A stretch of DNA of 28,434 bases, from NCBI GenBank assembly GCA_946611025.1, contig CAMOCR010000001.1:1-28434 (forward strand). Direction: 5' to 3'. The position numbers and the translations under genes are program-made. Under the pieces are notes generated by a model, which did not search any database, was not told where the DNA came from, and saw only the letters and a list, made by a program, of their open reading frames with translations. This document shows, one piece after another, positions 1-7,774 of this stretch; position 1 is the first letter of the stretch, and each line of letters starts with the position of its first letter. The stretch comes from an uncultured Alphaproteobacteria bacterium (GTDB lineage: Bacteria; Pseudomonadota; Alphaproteobacteria; Rs-D84).

Positions 1-749
1 GTCGTATTAGTCGGATTTGCTGTGCATTCAGAAACTTTTAAACTTTTCCCATCTTCGAAAATACTGTTATAATAATCTGTATCATTTTTCTTTAATACAT
101 CAATAAAATTTTTCGGATAACTACTTTCCAACAAATCAAGTCCACCTTCTTTCCACCCATACGCAACTTCTGTTTTGTTAGAATTTACTTTCTTTGTATC
201 CTTTAGATACTTGATATATTTCTCATGAAAATCATTGATACTTTTATCACTCATTATTCCTAAATTTCCATACCCTATCCGTTTTACTGGATATGATTTA
301 TCTACAAGCCCCTCTTTAACAACATTAACATAATGAATTTTATCTGTTGGAACTTCATATATAGCAAAATCAGACAACCAAGCGTCTTTTACACCAGATG
401 CTTTATATGTCACAGACATTATTTCCCGTGCTGGTGTTGTTATATTGATTTTTTTATGAAGTGCACCATCATTTCTTTTGACACAATGCTTTGCAGTATA
501 AACATATAATTTACCATCTGGTAATTTTGCCACAACCCCACTACACATATAAGTGTACACAGTGTCCTGTATTTTTTCTTTTGCCTCTACTTTGACCACT
601 GCATTATATGGTTTTTCTTTCTTTTGTTCATCTGTCACATAGCAACGCTTGTCTATCGTGTATTCTTTTGGTTTCGTACAATGGTCGTCACCGAATGCCA
701 ACATGGGCGATATAAATGCTAATAAAAATGTCACTACACTTCTTTTCAT
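1..749 (-). CDS. Secreted trypsin-like serine protease, C-terminal part missing at window edge
   Basis: About 249 residues are present; the reading frame runs off the left edge. Residues 1-20 form a signal peptide ending in LAFG, so the product is exported. Residues 68-90 contain a cysteine, the pattern SGVVAKL and then TAKHC, which matches the TAAHC block around the catalytic histidine of S1 peptidases (His88). Residues 124-134 read AWLSDFAIYEV, matching the block that holds the catalytic aspartate (Asp127). The GDSGG serine block would lie beyond the window. The ATG at 747-749 overlaps the stop of the upstream gene as ATGA, so it is probably translated by coupling to that GNWRTG-family protein, in the nlpD transcription unit. 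The family rests on two short motifs with correct order and spacing. The substrate is unknown. A degenerate member without serine is possible. Confidence 0.7.
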   Translation of the reverse strand, partial: MKRSVVTFLLAFISPMLAFGDDHCTKPKEYTIDKRCYVTDEQKKEKPYNAVVKVEAKEKIQDTVYTYMCSGVVAKLPDGKLYVYTAKHCVKRNDGALHKKINITTPAREIMSVTYKASGVKDAWLSDFAIYEVPTDKIHYVNVVKEGLVDKSYPVKRIGYGNLGIMSDKSINDFHEKYIKYLKDTKKVNSNKTEVAYGWKEGGLDLLESSYPKNFIDVLKKNDTDYYNSIFEDGKSLKVSECTANPTNT

Positions 750-1699
750 CTCAGCACATCCTCGCATCGTTGTGCAGACGCCATCAATTTCTTGGTCAGT
801 GTTATCAGCGATATATTTAACCCCGTTTCAACTGCCCCGGTCGCTATATTTGCCCCCGACATCACATTTGCAGTTGTATTTAATGCCTGTTCTTTCCGCT
901 TGTCTTTATTTGACATTTTTATTTTGTTTTCCATGTCCATATATTTGTTTGAATTTGCCGCCGCACTGGTTCCAACACCAACCGCACCAATTGCAACCCC
1001 CGCAACAGATGTTCCCATAACCCCTTTCATTCTGTTTTCTATTTTTTCAATATCGCTGATATTTATTGGTTTGCACCATGTGCGCGCGTTGCTTAATTTT
1101 TTCATAACATTGTGTTCCATTGGATTTGCACCAACCTTCTTTAATTCTATTTCGATATCTGGTATGGCTTCTATCATTTCATTACAAGCCGTCACGCGCT
1201 GAATTAAATCAGATTGGTTTGTATTTATTCCTGACATTATCGCAGATGCCAAATTTGTTCCAATCGTGCCTGCTAATAACCCGGTACGCCAATTCCCCAA
1301 TTGTTTTGATTTTTCAATATGTTCTTGTAATTCTGCAATTTGCGCCATCGGCTGTAATACATTTTCAAAAAATTCGGCATTGCTCATTGCTTCTACACCT
1401 TCGGCAGAACATCCACCCGCATTGCACATTTCTTCGATTAGCCTATCAATCTCTTCTTCCTCTTTTGACTTTGTGATACCAGCAACCAATGCACCACCCG
1501 CCGCAACCGTTCCCACAACAGATACCGCCGTGTTCGCCTTGGATATATTCGCGACACGACCAATCTCGTCAGCGACACCCGAACACACAACACGAATCGC
1601 CTCATATGCCACTGTGGCATTGGAAACAACATCGTCTACATCTGCAAACGATGCAACAGGGAACAGAAACAACAAAAACAAAATCGGTATTTTTACCAT
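746..1699 (-). CDS. Secreted GNWRTG-family protein, copy A (function unknown)
   Basis: This 317-residue protein has a signal peptide (residues 1-19, ending ASFA) and no domain I recognise. It is a clear paralogue of the protein at 18782-19726. Both have an early cysteine (Cys39 here), a Gly/Ala-rich segment with NTAVSVVGTVAAGG, an acidic helix, the block LGNWRTGLLAG (GNWRTG at 135-140), cysteines near 172 and 209, a second Gly/Ala-rich segment near 226-250, and a C-terminal cysteine (312) after LNTTANVMSGA. The small-residue segments look like glycine zippers and could insert in or pack against membranes, which is inference. The start ATG lies 9 bases after the nlpD stop, behind AGGG. Its stop overlaps the next start as ATGA. 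Both copies sit directly upstream of, and overlapping, a larger secreted protein. Confidence 0.8.
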   Translation of the reverse strand: MVKIPILFLLFLFPVASFADVDDVVSNATVAYEAIRVVCSGVADEIGRVANISKANTAVSVVGTVAAGGALVAGITKSKEEEEIDRLIEEMCNAGGCSAEGVEAMSNAEFFENVLQPMAQIAELQEHIEKSKQLGNWRTGLLAGTIGTNLASAIMSGINTNQSDLIQRVTACNEMIEAIPDIEIELKKVGANPMEHNVMKKLSNARTWCKPINISDIEKIENRMKGVMGTSVAGVAIGAVGVGTSAAANSNKYMDMENKIKMSNKDKRKEQALNTTANVMSGANIATGAVETGLNISLITLTKKLMASAQRCEDVLR

Positions 1700-1708
1700 A
1701 TGTCTGCC

Positions 1709-3307
1709 CTATTTTTTCAAATACTGAATCGGGTTATACGCGCGCGTTCCACGGCGAATTTCAAAGTGCAATTGCGGCTTGTCAACCTTGCCTGTCTTGC
1801 CGACCGTGCCGATTTTTTGCCCGACACGCACATTTGTACCGCGTCGCACCCCCAGTGAATCCATATGGGCATAGACCGTCATCCAACCATCGCTGTGTTG
1901 AATAATAACCAGATTACCCATACCTTTGACCTCATTCCCGGCATATGCCACAACGCCGTTTTCCGCAGCCAGAACCGATGTGCCAACATTTGCGCCGATA
2001 TTTATACCATCGTTAAACAGACCGCCGTTTTTCGCACCATAGTTTGATAAAACGCGCCCCCGCACCGGCCACGAGAATTTAGATGCCGACCGCGCTGCAA
2101 TTGTTGGCGCCTTGGTGGATGACTTGATTTGTGTTGTCTTGGTTGCGGTTTGTTTTTTGGTTGTTTGTTCCTTTGGCTTTTTATCTTGATTGGTGGCCTT
2201 AGATTTTGTTGCTGATTTTTGTTCTGGTTTTGTGGCTGGTTTGTTTGCCTGTTTTGCCGTCACCTTGGCGGATTGATGATTTGCCATCTTGGTTTCTGCC
2301 TTGGGCGCGGCCTTGGCTGGTGCAGTTGTTGCCGCCTTCGCCGTACGCACCGGCGCCGATGACAAATCTGGCACACGCAATGTCTGCCCCGCATACAGCG
2401 CAAACGGTGGTGTCAAATTATTTATAACCGCCAAATCATTTACCGGTATTGAATATTTACGCGATAATGAATATAACGTGTCACCCGGCGCAACCGTCAC
2501 CGCACCAACATCAACACGCGTTGTTGTTTTGTGTGCTGGCTCTGCCTTTGGTTTTGGTTCCGCTTTGGCTTCTACTTTTGATTCTGGTTTCGGCTCTGGT
2601 TTTACTTCTGCCTTGGTTTCGGATTTTGTGGCTGGGGCTGTTTTAATTTCAGCAATCGCCTGTTCGGTTGGAACACGCACGCGCAGTTTTTGCCCCACCC
2701 GCAACAAATATGGCGCGGTTAAATTGTTTTCTTTTGCGATTTCTTCAACCGTCATATTGTATTTTTTACCCAACAAATACAGTGTATCGCCACGCACAAC
2801 GGCTATTTCCGTATACTCGTCCGCCCCACCATACATTGGAATATTCAATTTATCGTCTGTTTTGCTGTGTTCATCCCATGCAATATCATCTTCGTCAGCC
2901 GTTCCATCTGGGGTATTGTCTGGCACGACCAGTGTATCATCAACATCGTCACCCACAAATTCATCCATTTCGTCCGGGGCGTCATCATCTGTTGCATCTG
3001 GTGTGTTATCATCAGTGCTTTCTTCAACTGGTTGTGGCGGGACAATATAGTCATCAACCGATGAATACAAAACATAATCGTCACCAGTTGCATCGGTACC
3101 ATATACTTCTGGTGCGGCATACACGCCATAGTCTGTTGCCGCCGAATTATATATTTCGGGTTGGGCGTTTGGGTCCGCCAACAACGCCGGATAACGCGCC
3201 GAAATAAATTCACCAACCGTATCGGGTAATGATGTTATTTTGGGTTGCAAATCACATGCTGCAACGCCCAATATTGCAACCAATAAAAATGCACTGAATT
3301 TTTTCAC
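1709..3307 (-). CDS. nlpD: NlpD-like lipoprotein: two LysM domains plus degenerate M23 (LytM) domain
   Basis: This 532-residue lipoprotein has a lipobox ending VAAC (Cys18), an acidic low-complexity stretch (about 95-150), LysM domains at about 168-211 and 270-312, a long Lys/Ala/Thr/Pro-rich linker (315-410) and an M23 domain at 411-532. The zinc-site residues are largely gone: the usual His and Asp of the first motif are Asn432 and Asn436, and the first His of the HxH motif is Gln512, with only His514 left. E. coli NlpD and EnvC are similarly degenerate and activate amidases rather than cut peptidoglycan, so this protein probably activates a periplasmic amidase at division. The block GMGNLVIIQHSDG followed by YAH closely resembles NlpD. 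The start is GTG, fixed by the signal peptide. No Shine-Dalgarno sequence is possible, because the predicted transcript begins at the start codon. Confidence 0.88.
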   Translation of the reverse strand: MKKFSAFLLVAILGVAACDLQPKITSLPDTVGEFISARYPALLADPNAQPEIYNSAATDYGVYAAPEVYGTDATGDDYVLYSSVDDYIVPPQPVEESTDDNTPDATDDDAPDEMDEFVGDDVDDTLVVPDNTPDGTADEDDIAWDEHSKTDDKLNIPMYGGADEYTEIAVVRGDTLYLLGKKYNMTVEEIAKENNLTAPYLLRVGQKLRVRVPTEQAIAEIKTAPATKSETKAEVKPEPKPESKVEAKAEPKPKAEPAHKTTTRVDVGAVTVAPGDTLYSLSRKYSIPVNDLAVINNLTPPFALYAGQTLRVPDLSSAPVRTAKAATTAPAKAAPKAETKMANHQSAKVTAKQANKPATKPEQKSATKSKATNQDKKPKEQTTKKQTATKTTQIKSSTKAPTIAARSASKFSWPVRGRVLSNYGAKNGGLFNDGINIGANVGTSVLAAENGVVAYAGNEVKGMGNLVIIQHSDGWMTVYAHMDSLGVRRGTNVRVGQKIGTVGKTGKVDKPQLHFEIRRGTRAYNPIQYLKK

Positions 3308-3313
3308 ACCGCA

Positions 3314-3342
3314 ATTATATCATAATTTCGGCAACAAATAAA
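3314..3342 (-). promoter_or_regulatory. Extended -10 promoter of nlpD, predicted leaderless
   Basis: On the minus strand TATAAT lies at 3314-3319, preceded by TG one base upstream (TGATATAAT). A weak TTTATT lies 17 bases upstream at 3337-3342. The seventh base after the -10 is the G of the nlpD GTG codon (3307), so the mRNA should start at the initiation codon. The same transcript would carry the GNWRTG protein and the protease. Confidence 0.6.
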
Positions 3343-3359
3343 CAGTTATGGGAATGTTT

Positions 3360-4064
3360 TTAATCCCGCATGAACAAAATACTGGATTCAAACAGCAGCC
3401 ACATCGGCACCGCCAACAGAATCTGGGACACGACATCTGGTGGTGTTAAAACCGCCGCAACAATCACGATAAAGACAATTGCATAGCGGCGCATTTTTAT
3501 AACACTTTGACGCGATAACACGCCCAACCGGTTCAGCATAACCATAACCAGCGGCAATTGAAACGCAACACCAAACACGCGCAACAGGCCAATTGAAAAC
3601 GACAAATAATCACGCGCCACCGGCAACATCAAAGATGGCACCGGCGATGATTCGTTTAATTCAATAAAGAACCGAAATACAAACGGCAACAAAACATAGA
3701 ACGCAAACCCCGCACCAATTAAAAACAAAACCGGTGATAAAATTAAAATTGGGAAAATAAACCCGCGTTCATTTTTTTTCAACCCCGGCGCAACAAACGC
3801 CCACACATGCCACAGCGCAACCGGTATTGTCACAATTATAGCAATTAAAAATGCCAATGACATTTGTATCATAAAACCATCGGTAATTCCCGAATACAAC
3901 AGCGCACCATCGGGCCATATATTTATCAGTGGCGCGGTTAAAAAATCTTGGACAACCGGTGCCACACACCACCCAAAAACCAACGCACAAACAAACACCG
4001 CCAATGCCCACAAAATGCGGCGGCGCAGTTCAGCAAAATGTTGCATCATTGTCATTTTTTTCAT
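3360..4064 (-). CDS. tatC: Sec-independent protein translocase TatC
   Basis: This 234-residue integral membrane protein is the twin-arginine signal peptide receptor of the Tat translocon. The N-terminal cytoplasmic segment has the family pattern HFAELRRR, followed by six predicted membrane helices. The first cytoplasmic loop carries FVAPGLKKNER, including the conserved glutamate of the signal peptide binding site. The length is close to the usual 240-260. Its start overlaps the tatB stop by ATGA (4061-4064), so the pair is coupled. The third Tat component, tatA, lies about 8 kb away at 12376-12603. The gene ends a transcription unit that begins at recJ. Confidence 0.96.
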   Translation of the reverse strand: MKKMTMMQHFAELRRRILWALAVFVCALVFGWCVAPVVQDFLTAPLINIWPDGALLYSGITDGFMIQMSLAFLIAIIVTIPVALWHVWAFVAPGLKKNERGFIFPILILSPVLFLIGAGFAFYVLLPFVFRFFIELNESSPVPSLMLPVARDYLSFSIGLLRVFGVAFQLPLVMVMLNRLGVLSRQSVIKMRRYAIVFIVIVAAVLTPPDVVSQILLAVPMWLLFESSILFMRD

Positions 4065-4372
4065 TTTTTGCGCACCGTTTTTCTTGTCGTGGTTGTACGT
4101 TTTTTCTTTACCGATTTTGCGGTTTTACGTGGTGATGAAAAATCGGCCAGAATATCATCTGTTGTTGTTTTGATTAAATCATCGATTGGTTTTTCTAAAT
4201 CAATTTGCGTTTTTATTTTTTCAGTTGCATCGGTTATTTTCCACACAATCGAACGCACAAATTTCACCGCACGCGCAACAAGGCGCGCCACATCTGGCCA
4301 CATGCGCGCCGGCACGATTAACACCGCCACAACAATAATTACAAAAAATTCGGCCAGACTTATACCAAACAT
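4061..4372 (-). CDS. tatB: Tat translocase subunit TatB
   Basis: This 103-residue protein has one N-terminal membrane helix (about 4-20), then an amphipathic helix starting at PDVARLVARAVK and a Lys/Arg/Thr-rich C-terminal tail. The MFGIS start and the position directly before tatC identify it as TatB rather than TatA. Family members usually carry a Gly-Pro hinge after the membrane helix; here the hinge reads VPARMWPD, lacking the glycine. TatB works with TatC in recognising twin-arginine precursors. The gene lies 9 bases after lolA and overlaps tatC by 4 bases. Confidence 0.88.
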   Translation of the reverse strand: MFGISLAEFFVIIVVAVLIVPARMWPDVARLVARAVKFVRSIVWKITDATEKIKTQIDLEKPIDDLIKTTTDDILADFSSPRKTAKSVKKKRTTTTRKTVRKK

Positions 4373-4381
4373 GTTTTTCCA

Positions 4382-4996
4382 TTAGTCATAGAAGTCATCA
4401 CCACCACTGGTGCTGACGGTTTTATGACGCGAAATTTGAAAATAATTTTTTCCAAAATTCGTTTTTGTTTGCAAACCATTAAACGCGACATCGGTTTTTG
4501 CACCGGTTGCATCAACGACACTCCACGATTTTAATTTGACCGGTTTATTATCAAACACAACCGTCATGTGCCCCAGCCCCTCTTGTCCACGCAAATTCAT
4601 TTTCAGCGAAAACGAATCTGGGTCAGACTTGGTTTCAATTACATTTATATCCGCATTTTTCAAATCAATGTTTTTGCGAATCAAAATTCCCGCCGGCGTA
4701 CTGGTCAATGGCACAGTTGTAATTTGGTCCAGTGATTTATCAAAGAAATATAAATCTTTGCCATCGGCAATCATTTGCACCGGCATTTTATCATAGTCCA
4801 ACCGCACACGCCCCGGACGCAACATTGAAAAAGTCCCGCGATCAACACGCGAACCCGCCGTTTGTACAAAGCCACCAGTTAGCCCCGTAATTCCGTTTAA
4901 ATATTTTTCGGCACGCGTCACCAATGTGCTATCGACCATCGCATAAGATGACGATGCCAAAACAATTCCAAATATTGCAAATAATAATTTTTTCAT
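4382..4996 (-). CDS. lolA: Outer-membrane lipoprotein carrier protein LolA
   Basis: This 204-residue periplasmic chaperone carries lipoproteins from the LolCDE complex to the outer membrane. It has a signal peptide (residues 1-19, ending SSYA) and the LolA fold signature: GGFVQTAG near residue 41, then GTFSMLRPGRVRLDYD, then an ADGKDLYFFD block and LTSTPAGILI. Arg and Pro of the RPG turn are retained. The length is normal. It lies 3 bases after the nrnA-like gene and 9 bases before tatB. Lnt (26155-28173) and several lipoproteins in this window belong to the same pathway. Confidence 0.92.
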   Translation of the reverse strand: MKKLLFAIFGIVLASSSYAMVDSTLVTRAEKYLNGITGLTGGFVQTAGSRVDRGTFSMLRPGRVRLDYDKMPVQMIADGKDLYFFDKSLDQITTVPLTSTPAGILIRKNIDLKNADINVIETKSDPDSFSLKMNLRGQEGLGHMTVVFDNKPVKLKSWSVVDATGAKTDVAFNGLQTKTNFGKNYFQISRHKTVSTSGGDDFYD

Positions 4997-4999
4997 TTT

Positions 5000-5953
5000 C
5001 TACATTCCCTTAAATGCTGCTATTACTTGGGCGCGTACATTCTCTAATGTATCGCCCCGCACAACCGCGCCGGCGGCATGTTCATGACCACCACCACCAA
5101 ACGATGCGGCAATTTTGTCAATTGCGGCACTGCGACTGCGAATCGAAATACCGATTTGTGTTTCTTTCTGTTCCTTTAACAAGACGATATATTCAACGCC
5201 ATGAATTTGTCCCAAGATGTTCAACACCATTTCCCCGCGACCATCCATGTCGCGATAGTCACGCCGTGTAATTGTTGCAACCGCCAATTTGTTGTGATAG
5301 AAAAATTCTGCATTACCCGCCGCACGCGCTTCGACCAGAACAGCCTTGCGCGGTTTGTTATTCATTATTTCAACCAGATGACGTATCGACACCCCACCCG
5401 ACACCAAATCTGCCATAATCGATAACGATTCGGCATTTTTTGCAAACTTGAAATTACCCGTATCGGTTAAAATTGCCACCGCCAGCAAATCGCGCACATC
5501 CATATCAATGCGCCACTTTAATTCTTGCACGATGCGATAAATCACAACCGCCGTTGCATCGGCATTTTCATCATCAATACACAAACCTGCAATCGGGTTA
5601 TCATTTTTATGATGGTCAATTTCCACAACAAACTTTGCATTTTTTACAATTTCCAGCGGACCGCCAACCTGATGTTCGGCGCCATAGTCCAACAAAATTG
5701 CCATATCAAATGCATTTGATGTATCGATTTTATTCCAACAATGTGCATGACGGCGCAACGGCACACCATCCAGATAATCTGGTACATTGCCGTCATAAAC
5801 ACACACGCATTTTATGCCATAGTTTTTTTCAATCAGCCGCGCCAGCGCCAACACAGAACACAATGCATCACCATCTGGGTTTTTATGCGCCATGATTGCA
5901 ATGCTGGTTGCACTGCGTAATTTTTCATCAAAAATCTTTACGTTTTTTTTCAT
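5000..5953 (-). CDS. nrnA: DHH-family phosphoesterase, NrnA-like oligoribonuclease/pAp phosphatase
   Basis: This 317-residue soluble enzyme carries the metal-binding motifs of the DHH superfamily: HKNPDGDA (His23, Asp27, Asp29), LLDYG (Asp89) and IDHHK (Asp113, His114, His115). The C-terminal DHHA1 domain has GGGGHEHAAG at 286-295. The length and motif spacing match NrnA-type proteins, which degrade 2-5 nucleotide RNAs (nanoRNA) and remove the 3' phosphate of pAp. A cyclic dinucleotide phosphodiesterase of the same superfamily is an alternative that motifs alone cannot exclude. The start codon abuts the recJ stop with no gap, so two DHH enzymes sit in tandem. Confidence 0.82.
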   Translation of the reverse strand: MKKNVKIFDEKLRSATSIAIMAHKNPDGDALCSVLALARLIEKNYGIKCVCVYDGNVPDYLDGVPLRRHAHCWNKIDTSNAFDMAILLDYGAEHQVGGPLEIVKNAKFVVEIDHHKNDNPIAGLCIDDENADATAVVIYRIVQELKWRIDMDVRDLLAVAILTDTGNFKFAKNAESLSIMADLVSGGVSIRHLVEIMNNKPRKAVLVEARAAGNAEFFYHNKLAVATITRRDYRDMDGRGEMVLNILGQIHGVEYIVLLKEQKETQIGISIRSRSAAIDKIAASFGGGGHEHAAGAVVRGDTLENVRAQVIAAFKGM

Positions 5954-7717
5954 TTATCCCAACGCAATATCTTCCAAGAAAAACTGTGGCGATACATGAC
6001 CATTGTATTCGTTTTTCTTTAATTTGCCTAATACCATTATTTTAGTGTTTGTATTCGCATCGTCCAGTAAAAAATCACCAACCGGCGTTCCAACCAGATT
6101 AAAGCCAACAAACGCCAATTGCTGACCGCGACTGGTCGAAATCGCGCCGCGCAAATGTGAACCATTTCCCATTGTGGTTGCAAAACGCAACAATCCCCCA
6201 TGCAACACCAATGTTGGTTCGGGGTTGCCTTGGCCAAACGGTTCCAGTGCGGACACCTGATTTATTAAATTCATTGTCGCACCAGACGCATCCAATTCGG
6301 CATCAACGTGCGTTTGGCCAATCGGCGATTTACCGTCTAATTGCGTAACAACCGACTTTTCCAGAAATTCACAAAACGCATCTTCTTGGTTTGCATTCAG
6401 CGAAAATCCCGCCGCCGCGGCATGACCGCCCCCTTCGGTTAAAATGCCCGCTGCCAACGCTTCGTGTATAATATGTCCCAAATCAACCGATGCAATTGAA
6501 CGACCCGATCCATTTATAACACCATCACACTTGGTTGCGACACACGATGGTAAATTATATCTGTCTTTTAATCGTCCGGCGATAATTCCCATCACACCAC
6601 CGTGCCAATTGTCGCCACATACAAACAAACTGTGCCTGCCCACCGCGCAACACTTGTCCGCCATTTCGGTTGCATGCAACATAATCGCATTTTGAATATC
6701 GATGCGTTCATGATTCATTTCATCCAAACGCTTTGCCAAATCAGCCGCAATCAACGGATTGTCCGTCAGCAACAAATCCAACGCCGGCGATGCAGAATCC
6801 AACCGTCCCGCCGCATTTAACCGTGGTCCCAAAACAAAGCCAGCGGCATAAACCGTTGCGCTTTTTACGCCGGCGACATCCATCAACACACGCAGTCCCA
6901 GATTTTGTCTGCGTCCCAATACCTTTAGACCGGTTGTCACAAACGCGCGGTTTAATTTTACCAATGGCATTGTGTCGCATATTGTCCCCAGCGCAACCAA
7001 ATCCAGATAATCGCGCAAATCTGTGTTAGCAATTCTGGTTTGCATATCGTCATCTAAATCACGCGACTTTAATTCACGCCGCAACGCAACCAGTGTCATA
7101 AACGCAACACCAACCCCCGCCATATATTGCAAACCCGATGTATCATCGGCGCGTTTTGGATTTACAACCGCATCCGCCGCCGGCAAAACATCATCTGGGG
7201 AATGGTGGTCGGTCACAACAATACGCAGACCAATATCGCGTGCATGTTTAACCTCTGCAATGCCACTGATACCACAATCCACGGTTATAATTATTTTTGC
7301 ACCCGCCGCGGCAATTTCATCAATCGCGGCAATGTTCAAACCATAGCCTTCGCCTTCACGTGTGGGCAAATGCCACATAACATCGCACCCCAACGCACGC
7401 AGATATTTCACCATTATCGCGGTTGATGTTATACCATCAACATCATAGTCGCCATATATTGCAATTTTATCATGCCCCACCACCGCATCGGCAATTATGC
7501 GCGCGGCATTATCCATATCAGCCATCGTTGATGGGTTTGGCATATATTTAATACTGGGGTTTAAAAATTCTGTGACATCGGCATCCGTCACAATACCACG
7601 CTGTGCCAGAATTTTTTCAACCAACCGGTCGGTTGCATATGTGTCGTTATTACCATCTTCATACGCATCAACAACCCATGCCCGACCCAGCATGGATTTT
7701 TCAACTATCTTTCTCAC
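5954..7717 (-). CDS. recJ: Single-stranded-DNA-specific exonuclease RecJ
   Basis: This 587-residue enzyme degrades single-stranded DNA 5' to 3' in recombination and mismatch repair. Visible motifs are YGDYDVDGITST (Asp90, Asp92, Asp94), VDCG near 147, VTDHHSPDD (DHH 170-172), CDTMPL near 247, and GPRLNAAGRLDSA near 297. The DHHA1 block is GGGHAAAAG at 429-437. An OB-type domain fills the last about 120 residues. The length is typical. The start is GTG at 7715-7717 in the context GATAGTGAG; a GAG lies upstream. It is the first gene of recJ-nrnA-lolA-tatB-tatC, with its own promoter inside the end of ftsI. Confidence 0.95.
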   Translation of the reverse strand: MRKIVEKSMLGRAWVVDAYEDGNNDTYATDRLVEKILAQRGIVTDADVTEFLNPSIKYMPNPSTMADMDNAARIIADAVVGHDKIAIYGDYDVDGITSTAIMVKYLRALGCDVMWHLPTREGEGYGLNIAAIDEIAAAGAKIIITVDCGISGIAEVKHARDIGLRIVVTDHHSPDDVLPAADAVVNPKRADDTSGLQYMAGVGVAFMTLVALRRELKSRDLDDDMQTRIANTDLRDYLDLVALGTICDTMPLVKLNRAFVTTGLKVLGRRQNLGLRVLMDVAGVKSATVYAAGFVLGPRLNAAGRLDSASPALDLLLTDNPLIAADLAKRLDEMNHERIDIQNAIMLHATEMADKCCAVGRHSLFVCGDNWHGGVMGIIAGRLKDRYNLPSCVATKCDGVINGSGRSIASVDLGHIIHEALAAGILTEGGGHAAAAGFSLNANQEDAFCEFLEKSVVTQLDGKSPIGQTHVDAELDASGATMNLINQVSALEPFGQGNPEPTLVLHGGLLRFATTMGNGSHLRGAISTSRGQQLAFVGFNLVGTPVGDFLLDDANTNTKIMVLGKLKKNEYNGHVSPQFFLEDIALG

Positions 7718-7745
7718 TATCTACTCTTTTTTTATTATCAAGAGT

Positions 7746-7774
7746 ATTATAAACGAAAATTATTCAAATAGCAA
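7746..7774 (-). promoter_or_regulatory. Promoter of the recJ-tatC transcription unit
   Basis: On the minus strand TATAAT (7746-7751) is preceded by 17 bases and TTGCTA (7769-7774). The -35 and part of the spacer overlap the last codons of ftsI. The expected leader to the recJ GTG is about 20 bases. Confidence 0.6.

Noticed and set aside
2289..3050. Long plus-strand open frame of 253 residues rich in Ser, Ala, Gly and Val
   Set aside because: It lies wholly antisense to the NlpD-like gene, mirrors its low-complexity linker and acidic stretch, and has no ribosome site or recognisable domain.
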